Shown: piece after piece, positions 43,261-57,050 of the stretch
Layout of the letters: the number at the start of each line of letters is the position of its first letter
Numbering within the stretch: position 1 is the stretch's first letter
Source of the DNA: Daedaleopsis sinensis
Lineage: Eukaryota; Basidiomycota; Agaricomycetes; Polyporales; Polyporaceae
Direction of reading: 5' to 3'
DNA: 64,000 bases
NCBI GenBank assembly: GCA_033807695.1
Contig: CM066303.1
Span: 3,472,001-3,536,000, forward strand
Notes under the pieces: model-generated
Databases searched by the model: none
What the model saw: the letters and a program-made list of their open reading frames with translations, nothing else
Told to the model about the DNA's origin: nothing
Translations under genes and position numbers: made by a program

Positions 43261-45746
43261 ATGTCAGAAGCAGATCACGTACCATCGCACTCCGAAACGG
43301 TACAGGTCTCCGCTAAATCTCCGGAGCAGAACCGGAATTTGGGTGAGAGTGTACATGATCGCGGTGCAGGCGATGCTACAGCCGTACGTCGCATTGCCGT
43401 AGCCTCCTGGGGGTGATACTGACTGAGTGAGATGTGGATAGAATGCAGGGACCGTACCAGACTCACTTCCGCCCTGGCCCGAAGACTGGTTGCACATACC
43501 GAGCGTGAAGGTAATAGGGTTTCCATCATCACTGGTGACATGTAAGATACTCACGGACGTACTACAGGAACGATGGAAGGAGAGGCAGAGCTCCTTATAC
43601 ACCGAAAAGGAGAAGACCGATGCAAGGGAAGAAATCGCGGAGATAGTCAAGCAGTACAGCGATGACATGGTGAAGCGTTGGAAAGAGGAGATGGACACGC
43701 TACTTGTATACGTGCGTGATCCCGTACATTCATGAGATTGCAACCACCATGCGATCTTCTCTTCAACAGGCCGGCCTGTTCTCCGCTATCCTAACAGCGT
43801 TCAACGTCGAATCATACCCACTTCTCACTCCGCCGCCCCCAGATCCTGTTCTCGCTACCCTCCAACAGATCTCGCTGCAGCTCAACAGCTTCGCAGTCAC
43901 TCTTCCACTTGTGAACTCAACGCAGCCGGCGAGCATCTTCACAGCTGCTCCCGCACCACCTCCTGAACGCTGGGCTGTGGTCCTGAACATGCTATGGTTC
44001 TCGAGTCTCATCTTCAGCCTGTCCGCCGCATCAGTCGCCATCATGGTCAAGCAATGGCTCGCCGAGTACAGCACCGGCATTTCAGGATCATCCCCTCATA
44101 TCGCACGGATTCGGCAGCACCGACTGAACAGCCTCAGGAGGTGGAGAGTTGCTGAAATCATCGGTGTTCTTCCTGTTCTCCTGCAAATTGCCTTGTCCCT
44201 ATTCTTCGCTGGTGTTCTCGTCCTACTATGGCATCTCAATCATGCTGTCGCCGTCATCGCAACTATCCTTATCGGAGCTCTATTCGTTCTCACATTTGTG
44301 ACGACTGTACTGCCAGCCTTCAGTCGCCACTGCTGCTATATCTCGCCACCCGCTATCGGGTTCGCTTTGGCGATTCTACCTCTCACTCATAAATTAGCCA
44401 AGGCATCTTGGAGGATCTATTGTGCGACATCAGATGGTCACTGGGCAGAGGATACAGCCTTGAAGGTGTACGAATATATGCACTCCTCCGGTGCTACATT
44501 GACCATCCGCGGAAAGGAGCTCAAGGCTGTTTCAAGCGATCAAGACGATCTCGACGCTGATATGGCTACCACGGCATTCACCACCACCCTGGACACTCGC
44601 AATATTACCGCCTCTATGCCCATTGTCACTACGCTGGAAGCCGGACCTGCCTCTCGTTACTTCTCGCAGATCAAGGCTGAACTGATGCGACACGAGCAGT
44701 GGCTAGATGTCTACAAACAAGTACCCTGCCATGCATTGTCAAGTGGACTCTTGGCCTTAGCAGCTACTATCGACAGCACGGAAGTGGGCGCTTGGGCAGA
44801 TCAGCTCAAATGGTCTATAGAAGACTACCCAGAACGCAACACAGGGCCGTCCGACATATGCATGGACCTTGTGAGCGCAGCTCAAGACCTTGTGACTCAA
44901 AATATTGTGGTCCCCGGCAATCTCGGGCGGTCCCTTGGACATATCATGTTTCAGGATAAAGGCTCCATACTGAGTGCGCAAGCTGGAAAGCGTGGTGAGC
45001 AGCAGCTATAATTTTGACACCACGAATGAGAGATAAGCTGACTCGGCGTGGGTTAGCCGTAGCGTTTGCACAATGGCGACTAACTCAACGTCAGGAGGAC
45101 AATCAAACGTTCGGCTTTTGGGAACCTGTCCATCAGTATCGATGGGCGGTGGCCGCGTCGTTTCGCTATTCCCTAATTCATGCAGCAACCGACAAAGATT
45201 TTCTGTTGGTCTGGGCCCATCCGCGTTGTGGACTTGCCGAGGTTCTACGCTTAGCTTTTCCCGCTACAAGAGGCACCGCATGGATTTGGTCTGATATCAT
45301 CTGTGATCTTCGAGACATGCTGGTGACCGGTCTGAACGCGGACAGTATGCTCCTTGACGAGCTCAGAGAGGCATTAAACATCAAGAAAGTGCCGGTGGGC
45401 CCTTACTACGACTCGGCCGATTATGAGTCCAGGGAGTGGCAAACAGAAGTTGAAAGCTGTCAGGTACGGGTCAAAGATTGGATCTCCCGAGTGACCCGGA
45501 ATTTGAATCCGGTAGGAGTGTCATCCTAGTAATCTCGACGTGCGGAGCTGACATGCAATTGACTCACAGCCGCTTCCGCAAGAGACTGTCCGCTCAGTCT
45601 CTGACTCGGATGCCGACGGAGCAGGGACCTCTCCAAACCCCGACTCGGAGCCCATTGGCGCATCATGGCGACAGCGGCATACCCGCGTATCTTCTCCCAG
45701 TCGGGTTCGGCTCTCCGACGCCCTTCCTCCTCAGCTTGTCTTGTGA
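43261..45746 (+). CDS. DUF6535 membrane protein (unit B)
   Basis: Same exon plan as the unit A gene. N-terminus, DUF6535 signature (KRWKEEMDTLLVY plus AGLFSAILTAFNVESY) and membrane segments are nearly identical to A. The fifth coding block diverges abruptly at 45236 (after CGL): B reads AEVLRLAFPATRGTAWIW where A reads ERILRFALAADEFTAYAW. The last exon encodes an acidic tail with SVSDSDADGAGTSPNPDSE and GASWRQRHTRVSS, ending TGA at 45744-45746. No stop or frame break is seen. The function is unknown; members of this family are numerous in mushrooms and are predicted integral membrane proteins. Confidence 0.85.
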
Positions 45747-46469
45747 TACTGCGGCCCATAATCAGTCCCTTGATCAGCCCGCAGACGTCACATACTCGCC
45801 TAGCTCCCTCACTCGAATTCGCTTCAATGCTCTCCACCTACCTGCCTCTGAACGCGACGCCTCTATGTGCAATTCCTCGCTCATAATCATCGCGGCCCAT
45901 CATCATCAAGCATGCACACTTGGTTGTGTATCGTCTTGCCTATACTTTATGCCAACCGCCGACTCCCTGACGATGTTCCTATTCACGCTCCTCTCAAGGT
46001 TTCAGAATATCCTTGAATCGTCCTTTTCCTCAGTGTATACTCGCGCTCGTACCTAGCTCTCGGCGGTTCCAACAGCCGGACGACTTTCGACTTTCCTCAT
46101 TCTCTGTCTTCAACAGACCGACGGCTACCCCGTGTCCCGAACCTGTTCCGTTCTCTCCGTACTCTCCGTACTGTCTCTTCCGTCCGACTCCCAACTTCGC
46201 ACATCTCTTTTGGTCCCCTACACGTCTTTCTTCCCTGCTCAACACCCCTCTCGTGCATTCCCTTCACCAAGGTTCACTCGACGTTCTCGCGCGAGTCGCA
46301 TCCCGGAACCCGACCTAGCCAAAATGTAAGCCGGTGACCAGTTCTACGCTCAAGCTCGTGAACTCACACCTCAGTGCGTCGCCTAGCTAGTCATCCACCT
46401 TGCACCGTGCACCGTGCACCGTGCACCTCGCACCTCGCACGGCAGCAGAGCTTCCGAGCTAGCTGGCCT

Positions 46470-46620
46470 GTCTACGACAGACACTACGACCGGTGCGTCG
46501 TTCGCCACAACTCCAGTAGTGAGTTCGCATTCCAATCCGCATCTAATTTAGAGACTCACCGTACACGGCACCATGGTACCTCAGCAGGACAGGTTGTCGG
46601 GGCACGCTGCTGGCAAGCTC
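46470..46620 (+). pseudogene. C2H2-zinc-finger-like relic (unit B)
   Basis: Best preserved of three copies: RCVVRHNSSSEFAFQSASNL followed by ETHRTRHHGTSAGQVVGAR. F, L and the H-x3-H pair fit a C2H2 finger, with C residues upstream. No start, stop or exon chain can be supported. Confidence 0.4.
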
Positions 46621-49600
46621 GCTGTCGCGACTCGTTCGCGGCGGCTCCGCCTGCCCCGTCCCGTCTCGAGTCCGTCGCAGCCTGCCCGTGCTCGACAGTA
46701 CACGCTCCCCCACATACAAGAGCGGGGAGTTAACGGGGGTCTCAACATGGGCCCGGGTCATTAGCGTCGATGCCGCTGACGGGAGGTGTACACAGGGCTT
46801 GGGCGCTTCCACCGACATACAGTTTCACGAAAGTGGGCGAGCACACCGGCCTCGCGGTGCACCAGTCGCCTGCTCGCACTCTGGGAGCCCGGCGAGATGC
46901 ACTTTCCGTCTGTGTCGAATGAGCAGCAGGGAACCCGCTCCTCGCACGTCCTCGTAGCCCTGAGGCCAATCCGAAACCGCAACGCACAGAGACCGTCCGG
47001 TCAGACGCCGGTGGTCATTGAGCACGCCCGGTTACGGACCTCCTCGACGAGAAGGGGAGGAAGAAGCCCTACTCCTCGCCGACGGTGATGGGTTCGATGG
47101 AGGCCGAGGCTGTAACTGGGGCAGGGCTCTTATGTTGGACGACACGATGCCAATATTCGAGTCCAGCGACGAGGAGCGGCGACGCCGGCGAGCGACACGT
47201 TCCATGGCATTGAGACGGAAATGACTCGTTGGGGTAATTGCGGGGTGTCGCATTGACAAGCGTTGGTACCAGTGAGCCTGTATATATTGCCGTAGAGCAC
47301 AAGCCTGCGTAGTGGACACTGGGTTCTCAGCCGGAGCGCGCTGCGCGAGGGATCCCGGGCGAGTCGATGTCTGTGGCGAATTTCTACACCACCATTTTAC
47401 GCGAGCGCACACGGTGACACCCAAGCTGGCAGATGCGGATGTTCATCGTTCGGGAGGGCGTCGCAGGGCCTGCGTGTCGCTCTACGTCGATAAATAGGCT
47501 GGTGGCTGAGGCTCGTGCCTATCGAGTTTAAGGGCGTGAGCTCATGTCTCCGGACGCCGCTCGCCGCTCTCGCGTAGTCGCGGTCGGTCATACTTATGAC
47601 ACTCACCTTGAGAGTACTGTTCGCCGGATGTCGCACAGCACGAGTGAGAGTGAGCAGCGGATGGGTGCAGAGGCGGATGATCTAGAGGGAAGACGGAGGA
47701 CGATGGAGGAAGACAGAGGACGGTGAAGAAAGACGGAGGCCGGTGGAAGAAGAACGCTCAAGGTCGAACTCCGGGGCTTGATGTAGGGTACGTAGAGCTC
47801 GTGCGCATAGTCGTTTCCGGAGCCGTGTGAGGTGCCCCGGGAAGTTGCCCTCGTGGAGGCGACCTCTAAGTGCATGCATACGGTGCCCGATTCCAAATCC
47901 GAATGTGCCGCGTCGATGCATGCAGAGTCCGTTGCCGGGTCTTGTGCAAGTCTGCGAGCCTTCCCTTGGAATCGCCACCAGGCCACGCACGTCCTGCATG
48001 GCGGCGCATCCTGCACATCCCAGGACGAGATGTGCGGGATGTGCCCGCTAGAGCGAGGTCTGCGTTCATACCAGTACCTGTCAGCTTTGTCGCGGTCTGC
48101 CAGTGTCCAGACATGGATCGCGAGAAGGTGATGCGCATGGTACGTGTATGATACACGTTTTGAGAGAACGCGGAAGCGCCCGAGGGGTTTGACCGGTGTT
48201 CCCAGCGGCGTACAAGGTAGGTTTGCGCGCACCTGACGGGACGCTTTCAAAACGAGAGATGCGACCACGTACCTGCCGTTTGTCACAGTCGACTGGTGTC
48301 CAGAGGGATATCATACCAGGTTGTCCAGGATCCTGAATAGGCGTGTAGTACGTGTTTTGAGAGCACGCGAGAGCGCACGGAGAGGAGAGAGTTGACCCAC
48401 GTTGAGGACACGCTGATGAGGCGGCTGTGTACGGCATACGAGCTTGGGGACGTCGGGGACGCGGTCAAGCGCACAGAGCGCATCTGACACGCGCACGGCG
48501 AGCCGGCGGACGAGTTCAGGCGCATCGAGCGCGTTGGACAGGCGGGCCTGGGGGCGTGCAAGACAGCGCAGCGCAGGTTCGTGCGCACAGGACGCGTCCC
48601 CTGTCTCCTACACGCCGGCGTGTTTTGTGCGTGTGCTATGTCAGAACTTGTGAGATCGTCTTGATGTTCAGGAATGAATACGGTACCGGACTCTCAAACG
48701 CGTAATACGCGTCCAGAACGCGCTTTCTGAGTATGCAGAGAGTGGATTTGAAGTACGGCGGGTGACCGGCGGAGCGCATCTGGACGGTGGGAGGCAGCGA
48801 GGACGGGGGGAGCGGGATGGGAATCCTCCACGGTATATACCTCGTGTAGCCGTGAATGTGAGAGAAAGTACTCACCAGTATGCCCTATATCCACAGTGCG
48901 CTCCATGTACGCTATACGCCCCGCGAACCGCCCTTTTGCTGCCGCTCCGAAAGCTACATTTGCGTCCTTTCTGCAAGGGCGCGGGCCGGGAAGGGGCAGG
49001 TACAAGGAGACGCACAGAGAGCGTTGCAGAGGATCATGGGCTCGGACAGACTCGGAGGGAGTGTGCAGGAGAGGATGCATGCGGCGGCGGCGGCGGACAC
49101 GGCTGCAGGAGGAGCACGAGCGAGAGCGCCCGAGTGCGCGTCATCGACTCTGCTGCAAGCGCCGAACAGGACCAGGGCGCCTGAGGCTGCAGACTGCTCT
49201 GCCTCCGAGCTCCCTCCGTCCGTGTTCGTCTCTCTCCTTGGTCCTCCTCAGACTGCTGCTGTCTACTGCTCCGTTTCTGATGACGCTTGTCCTCACTTGT
49301 CTCTGACTGCTCTTACCCTCGGTCTCCCCTCGCAACTGCGCAACTGCCTTGCGCACTCGACTCCCGAGTCCACGCGTAGGCAAGGCTCTTGTGACTATCC
49401 CCATGCGCATTGCGCCCTCGACTCCCTGGAGACTACTGGAGTACAAATGACGGCTGTTTGTGCATGTGCACTAGGTAAGCAACATGTCTGCCGCTTTTAG
49501 GTCCTCCCAACACACTGTGTGCCCTGTCGACTCCAGGTTCCCGTTGCCGTTGAGCAGCGCCCGCGGCTTCCGCCCTCTCCTCCTCCTCCGGCCATCGCGT

Positions 49601-52600
49601 TAGCCCTGCGAACTGCAAGACTCATATGCTCGTCTCTAGACGCATAGGCTCCACATGATTCTTACCATCACCGATCTCGCGCATGGCCCGACTCGGAGAT
49701 ACTCACCGGTCTGCACATATACAAGGCCACCCGTGACCCGACGTCGTCGGTCGAACATCCCGCCGTGGTCTTGCTGGTCCATCGACACAGAGAGCGCGAG
49801 TGGGTGGATGCGCCATGTGACGCGAGGACGGTGAGCACCCTTCCTCACAGTACAGGTCCTGCACGGTGCCCCAGCCAGTATGCTGATCCTTTCCCCTCTG
49901 CTCTCGATTTACAAGGGCTCACAACACGCAACCTCACCCTCGCCATTCGCCAGTCACTTACGTACTCTTCTCGCTCCCACCCTCCGTTATGAATCTTGCC
50001 TGGCCATCACCAGACGACGACGATGCCCCACCGTGTCTTTTGCACTCTACACTCGCAGCTTCCCTCCGGAGAGAACTGTTGACGTCCTGTCCCTCATACG
50101 CCACGCACAAGCTTCAACCCCTTCAGACCCGGCGCCCGAATGGCACTGCCCGCTTCGCTGGAGGAGTTGACGTTGGGCACGCCTGCGCGACGTCTGCAAG
50201 GCACGGGCGAAAGGATCGACTCCTGACGATCTACATAAAGTCCTCTATCACCGTCGGAAGCCATTCGATGTACTGGTCTCAGCGCAGAAGCTGACGACTG
50301 CGGTGAGTCTCGCTACTGCGATCATTGACCTTACGATGAACTGACAAGGGCATACTCCGTCACACAGTCGCAGGCCTTCGCGGTGAACCGCCGGATGCGA
50401 CTCCAGGCCACTGCGCACGCGCAACGGTCTAGCGGAGCCGCTAGAGAGTGCCACGTCGTGAACGTGAACCCTCTATGCGAATTCTCAAGGCGCAGTGGCC
50501 TTGCTCGTCTGATCCTATTGTGCGTGCGACAACGCCGATCGCGAGCATCTGCGGTCGGTCTGTTCACACCTGCATCTCTATTGGGGCAGATGGTCCTCGC
50601 GTCTACTTGGGAGCCTGCAGACGACTCTCGCCTGTGGCGTTGACAGATGCTAGTGCTCCTCCGTGTCCGCAGCTCTACAGAGAAGCGCGGAACGCACCCG
50701 ACTCTATGCTCACGCCTCGCTCTGTCGTATAACATATCCCGCGCGTAACTCGCATCGCATTCTGAAGGAGCCCCGATAAAGACAGCTTTCAAGTCTCACC
50801 ACTTGTCTAGGCCTGGAGTGCATGATCAGCGCTGTGCGTACAGCGGTCGTACAGGGCTTTGACCTGTCACTCAGGTGCGTGAGTCTCCGCGTATCACTTG
50901 ATAGCTGCTCACGCGTCATAAACAACACAGGCGGCATGCCGCACTCTCGAAAGCGACCCCAATTGAGGCCTAGTCCGTTCTCTGCTCCGAGCGTCCAACT
51001 GACTCAAAGAGCACACACGCAGTAACCTCATCGAGCGCATACTGGCACGTCTCAGCTCGAACTATTGCCCGGAATGCTGCCCACATTGCGCACATCCGAG
51101 TTTCGAGTCCCCGCCGCACATTCACATTCTCTATCCTGACGCCTTCGGATGTACTCGTATCCCGCACGACACTATGCGGCGCTTCACGGGCATCGCAACC
51201 TTCGTCATCCAAGCTGCGGCATCCCTGCATCTCCGCCAGCCCCAGAGCCAGTCCGACGAGTTGAAGCACCCCTTCGGTTACGGCCGTCCGTCTTGTTCTA
51301 CTAGTACAGGGTACAACAAGTCCGCCGAGCGTGAGTGTGGCTGATTGTATCAAAATGTGTAGCAGAAACTCATGCAGAGTCACAAAGCCAGTAGTCCAGC
51401 GCATAAGGCACGTACCGGACCAATGGGACTATGGCGCACACAAGTACTCCACACTTCGCCCGCCGTTGTTTGGCCTCCCCTCCTGCCTCTGTTCCGCGAC
51501 TCTCAGCTCCTGGTCTCCGCTCTGCGCATTGCAGCAAGAACTCGCTCTCCCGGCTTAGTAGTAGGGTTATAACGCCTATGTATTTGATGGTTTCGATACC
51601 CTCTCCTCTCTCCTCATCCATCCGCTTTCGCCCTTGAACGGTGACCGCTATGGATACTAATGGAGTCGACTCGTATCTGGTCATGGGGGTGCACTAGGTG
51701 AGTGCTCCGTCACACCGCTCGTAGGCTACCATGTACTCCGTCCCGTCAGTATATGCGTTCCTTTAAGTTCACCCCATCCCGCTCATCTTTCCCTTTTTTT
51801 CAACACGAATGAACGATCAGCTTCGTGCACCCCGCATTCGCCCTCGATCGCTCGTCCTCACGACCCGAACAAGTCCTCGCCGAACACTGACCCTTCTCTC
51901 GCACGGTGTGCGTAGAAAGCATATCCTGCGTTCCCGCCGCTCATGATACTAACATCATCGCTTAGACACACGACGCCTTCGTAGCGCATCGGCTCGTATG
52001 TATATCTTGTCATCGAAGATCCGACATTTGTGGACACAGCTGATTTCAGCTAGGAGCCGTGACTTTCTCCGCTCCGATGTCTGTACGTCCTGAGCGATGT
52101 TCGCGACATTGTCACACACAAGCTGTGTCATGTTGGTAAATCTAACAACTACTTCGCGCAATACTCAAAGTTTGACACGTGGCATACATACAGCGGACGT
52201 GCCTCGTTTGGCTTCGACTTGACGAGGTCTAGCTAGTCGCCCGTGGACATCAGACATGTACGTGCTGTTTCTCGCAGACATATCGTCAGATCGTTGGAAA
52301 TCGAACGGATGTCCTCTGTCCAGGTCCTCAACGTTTCTTGAACATTCGTCGAGGTCGGACAGTTATTCACGGTGAGTATCCGAGCACTAACAATCATATT
52401 AAATGCAGGTGCTGTCCGCAAAGCACACTCCACTTTACACGAGCATGTATATTACGCTCCGCTCGCTGGATCCTTTCGTGGGCGACGGGGAGTGCAAACA
52501 TGCAGTGAGTAGTCCGCCGCCGCGAGTGGTATGATCAGAGTACGGCCGTGACAAATTGAAAAGCTCAAATGGCTGTTTCTGTATTGCTTTGGGCTATGTG

Positions 52601-53121
52601 CGCACCGCCTAACTGCGAAAACTAGCTGAGCGTTCGTCACAGGGCTCTAGATCACTTGCCCGATGCTGCTAGGAACTTGTCCTATGGGACTAACGCAAAC
52701 TCCGAAGCACGCACTGACTACCTTCGAGTGCACTGACCGACGGAGTGGTTGGGCCGAACACGCGGCACAGTGCACCACTGAAGGCAATCCACCGGCGGGT
52801 CGAAGATGGCCAGGCTGGCAGGTTCAAACGTAGCCGATAGCGACGGATGCACCTTCAAGTTGCTGGATCCTTAAGAGTGCTGTCATGAGCGATACTTACA
52901 GACGACATCGAGTGTCCTGCGTCTGGCTCTAATAATAGACATCTGTTATAAGGTTTGACAGCTCTGAGTGTGACATGTCTTCTGCGGTCCTCGTGGTGGC
53001 TCAGAGCATGCAGGAGCCTGCTTGGTGCGCACACCTGGCCTACGCACTCTTCCCCCTGCCTCTACCATCCCCAGCAGGCCCCCGCTCACCATCGTACATT
53101 CTCTGCTCACGCCCTTCCGTA

Positions 53122-55634
53122 TGTCGAACGAAGAGCCTGTACCACCGCAATCCGTAACAGCAGCACTCTCCGCTGGATCTCCAGAGCAGAACCATGAATC
53201 GGGACCTACTATTCGTGACCCCGCACATAGTTCGGAAGGCAGCGGTGCTACATCTGTACGTCGCAGTCCCGTAGTCTCTAAGGTTATCTTGGCTGAGTGT
53301 GAGTGATATGGATAGGATGCAGAGTCTACCGTATCAGAGCCACTACCGCCCTTCCTACAAGACGACGACGAGATACCGAGCGTGCAGGTATGAGTTGCCA
53401 TATCATCATCGGTGTCTTGTGATATACTGATTCCAGAACAGGAACGATGGAAGGAGCGGCAGAAGACCTTATTCACCGAAGAGGAGAAGACTAAATCGAG
53501 AGAGGAAATCGGGGGAATAGTCAAGCAGTACAGCGATGACATGGTGCAGCGTTGGAAGGAGGAGATGGACACACTACTCGTATATGTGCGTGATTACGTA
53601 CCTCCATGACATTGTAACCATGCGAGCTTCTCGTAAATACTAGGCCGGCCTGTTCTCCGCTATCCTGACAGCGTTCAACGTTCAATCATACTTACTGCTC
53701 ACTCCGCCGCCTCCAGATCCCGTCCTTGCTACTCTCCAACAGATCTCGCTGCAGCTCAACAGCTTCGCAATAAATCCTCCTCTCGTGAACTCGACGCAGC
53801 CTGCGAACACCTTGACAGCCGCTCCCGCACCACCTCCTGAACGCTGGGCCGTGGTCCTGAACGTGCTGTGGTTTTCGAGTCTGATCTTCAGCCTGTCCGC
53901 CGCGTCAGTTGCCATCATGGTCAAGCAATGGCTGGCCGAGTACAGCACCGGCATCTCAAAATCATCCGCTCATATTGCACGAATTCGGCAGCATCGGTTG
54001 AACAGCCTTAGGAGGTGGAGAGTTGCTGAGATCACCGGTGTTCTTCCTGTTCTCCTGCAAATCGCCTTGTCCCTGTTCTTCTCCGGGATGCTCGTGCTAT
54101 TATGGCATCTCAATCGTACTGTCGCCCTTGTTGCGACGATCCTGATTGGAGCTCTATTCGCTTTCACGCTCGTCACGACTGTCCTACCGACCTTCAGTCG
54201 TGACTGCTGTTACATCACGCCACCCGCTAGTGGGTTGACGTTCGTGGTCTCTTCTCTCGCTTGTACGTTCCTCCGGCTGTCCAAGAAGGTCTATTACGCG
54301 ATACCGGAAGGTCACTGGGCAGATCATGCGGCCTGGAAGGTGTACAAATATATGAAGACCTCTAGCGCATTGTTGACCATACGCGGAAAGGAGCTCAACG
54401 CCGTTTCGAAAGACCAAGAGAAACTCAACGCTGATATGGCTACAACGGCATTCACCACCACCCTAGATCCTCGCAATATCACCGCCTCTATGCCCATTGT
54501 CACAATGCTGTACAAACACGCCTCTCGTTACTTCTCGCAGATCAAGGCTGAAATGACACGACACCAGCTTGCATGGAATTATGCCTTCGACCAAGTACCC
54601 TGCCATGTATTATCTAGCGGACTCTTGGTGAACGCTGCTACCGTAAGGGACTACATGCAGGACGCAGAAGTAGGCAAATGGGCAGATCAACTCGAATGGT
54701 CTCTACGAAAATACCCAGAACGCAATGCAGGTCGATCCGACATGTGCATGGACCTTGTGAGCGTAGCTCAAGACCTTGCAGCTCGGGATCCGGCGTGCGA
54801 ATTTCCCCTGCCTTGTCGTGATCTGTCTTTGTCGCTTCAACATATCTATAAGAATTGGGAGACACTGAGTGCACAAGCCAGAAAGCGGGGTGAGCAGCAG
54901 CTAGAGTCTTGAACACCACATCGCGGAATAAGCTGACATGTGTGCCTTAGCCGCAGCTTTTTCAACACAGCTACGAGGTCAAATTCATGCGGGTCTTGAA
55001 CAAAACGATCCCGTGATTGTCTTCTACTATGGATGGGTGGCCACCTTGCCGCCGTTGCTCTATGCCCTATATCATGCAGCAAGCGATGAAGATTTTCTGC
55101 AGGTCTGGGTCCATCCGCGCTATGGACTTGAAGGGATTCTCCGTCTCTCTTTGCCCGCTACCAGGAGGACCGCATGGATTTGGTCTGGCATCATCCATGA
55201 TCTTCGAGACGTGCTGGAGACTGGTCGGAACGCGGACAGATTGCTCTTTGACGAGCTCAGAGAGGCCTTGAACATCAAGACAGTGGCTGGGTTGCTGGAC
55301 TTTGAGCGCGGGCAGTGGAGAACGGAGATCGAACACTGTCAAAGGCGGGTCAAGGATTGGATCTCACAAGTAAGGCAGAATTTGAACCCGGTAAGAGCAT
55401 GATCTTGGTTTTGTAGACTCTTCGCAGAGCTGACATGCGATTGATATACAGCCGCCGCCTCCGCCGCAGACCGTCCGCCCAATCTCTCACCGGGATGTTC
55501 ATGAAACCGGGTCCTCTCCAACTCACCCCGACTCAGAGTCCATCGGCGCATCATGGCGACAGCGGCATACCCGCGTATCCTCTAGCAGTCGTCTTAGGCT
55601 CTCCGACGCTCTTCCTCCTCAGCTTGTCTTTTGA
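53122..55634 (+). CDS. DUF6535 membrane protein (unit C)
   Basis: Starts MSNEEPVPPQSVTAALSAG; the borders of the first one or two introns are uncertain. It continues EPLPPFLQDDDEIPSVQ, ERWKERQKTLFTEEEK, QRWKEEMDTLLVY, and after an intron AGLFSAILTAFNVQSYLLL. Membrane segments: WFSSLIFSLSAASVAIMV, VLPVLLQIALSLFFSGMLVL, ATILIGALFAFTLVTTVL. After an intron starting near 54891 the C-terminal part follows (AAAFSTQLRGQIHAGL, FLQVWVHPRYGLEGILRL) and a final exon rich in Pro (PPPPPQTVRP), ending TGA at 55632-55634. The frame is open. It is a diverged paralogue of the A and B genes with the same intron positions. Function unknown. Confidence 0.83.
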
Positions 55635-56899
55635 TCCTGCGACACATCATCAGCGGCTTGACCAGCCCGCAGACGTCACATACTCGCCTATTCCCCCCAC
55701 TCGAATTCGCGTCAATGCTCTCCGCCTACCTGCCTCTCAACACGACGCCTCCATGTGTAATCCCTTGCTCATCATCCTCCCATCACCAAGCATGCACACT
55801 CGGTTGTGTTGTTCTGGCCTTCCCTGATCGCACATGCGAACGGTATTCTCAACACAGCTATATCCTCCATGCCTATATGCCAACGGCCGACTCCCTGACA
55901 TCTGGGATCGACTGAACGCATCGCAGAGCATCCATGTCGTCGTTTCGTGCATGCATCGTCTCTTCCCGTGGTCTTCCTCCCCATGATGTACACACCAGTA
56001 CCGCTCGGAAGAAAGTCACAATCGCCGAAGTTTCTCGGACTGGATCTCCGCACTTCCCGTCCATCGATCCCGCTATCTACTATCTCTAGTCGGCTCCAGC
56101 TGCAGATCGCCAGAACGTATCCACATATCAGGCCGACGATCAAAAACGCGTGCATGGATGTCCAGTGTTGCGACGACAGAGACTCGGAGGAGTCGGTGGT
56201 TGGGGATGCTCCTCCGAAAGGACGTGCTTGAGCCATCTCCTGCGGGCTCTTCAGTGTGCTCCACCCACATCGAATCTATCTCGTCACACCCGAATCTCAA
56301 CACTATCACACCCGCTCCCTCCCGATCCTCCTCGATGTGGCTTCAAGCTACCATACCGACCCCGAGCGCCGTATACGCGTCCCGTCTTCAACAGATCAAC
56401 GGTGTCTTGCGGCCGTTCCTCGCTTTTCTCGCTTCCGGAAATCCCGTAACCCTGCCTTTTCCTTCGATATACGTGCCTGTCTCATGAAGATTCCAACAAC
56501 CGGCCGACTTTCCTCGTTCTATCCGTCTTCAACAGACCGACGGCTTCCCCATGTCTCGCACCTGTTCCCGCTCGCTCCATACTCTCCTCAATTCGGTCCC
56601 GGTGACCGGTGACTTCGCACATCTCTCTTCAATCTTGGTCTCCCCCTTTTCTGTACCATACAATGTTCGATCTCCCTCTTGACAGCTTCCCGCTCAGCTT
56701 CCCGCTCAGCTTCCCGCTCTCGACATCCAGTCCACTCACCGAGGCTTACTCAATCGCATTTTCCTATCTCCAAGAGCGACCTAGTCAAAACGTAAGTCAG
56801 TTACAGCCTTCTGTACCGAGCTCGTTAACTCATCTCAGTGCTTTGTCTAGCTGCCGTCCACCTCGAACTTCGCACCGCAGCAGAGCTACCGGGCATGCG

Positions 56900-57050
56900 T
56901 GCTTGCCTGCGATACGTGTTGCTACCGGTACTTATTCCGTTCGTCACATCTGCGATAGTGAGTCCGCTTTCCGATACGCACATTCGTTAGAGGCTCACTG
57001 CACACGGCACCATAGCGATCCGACAGGGCAGATTCTCGGGGCTCGTTCGT
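56900..57050 (+). pseudogene. C2H2-zinc-finger-like relic (unit C)
   Basis: Reads SVRHICDSESAFRYAHSLEA then HCTRHHSDPTGQILGAR, matching the relic in unit B. Incomplete and without a supportable gene structure. Confidence 0.38.

Larger units (their letters stand above)
37691..47990 (+). repeat. Tandem array unit B (about 8.9 kb plus a 1.4-kb insertion)
   Basis: Collinear with unit A: 37836-45236 matches about 27755-33734 almost base for base once the 1415-bp LTR-element insertion is removed. After 45236 similarity to A falls sharply. Contains the secreted-protein pseudogene (39829-41844), the DUF6535 gene (43261-45746) and a zinc-finger-like relic (46470-46620). The remaining stretches (37691-39828, 41845-43260, 45747-46469, 46621-47990) hold decayed repeat DNA with no supportable gene. 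Confidence 0.85.

Noticed and set aside
50331..50792. 153-residue minus-strand frame in the variable slot of unit C
   Set aside because: No domain, no homologue in the other units, and no plausible exon partners.
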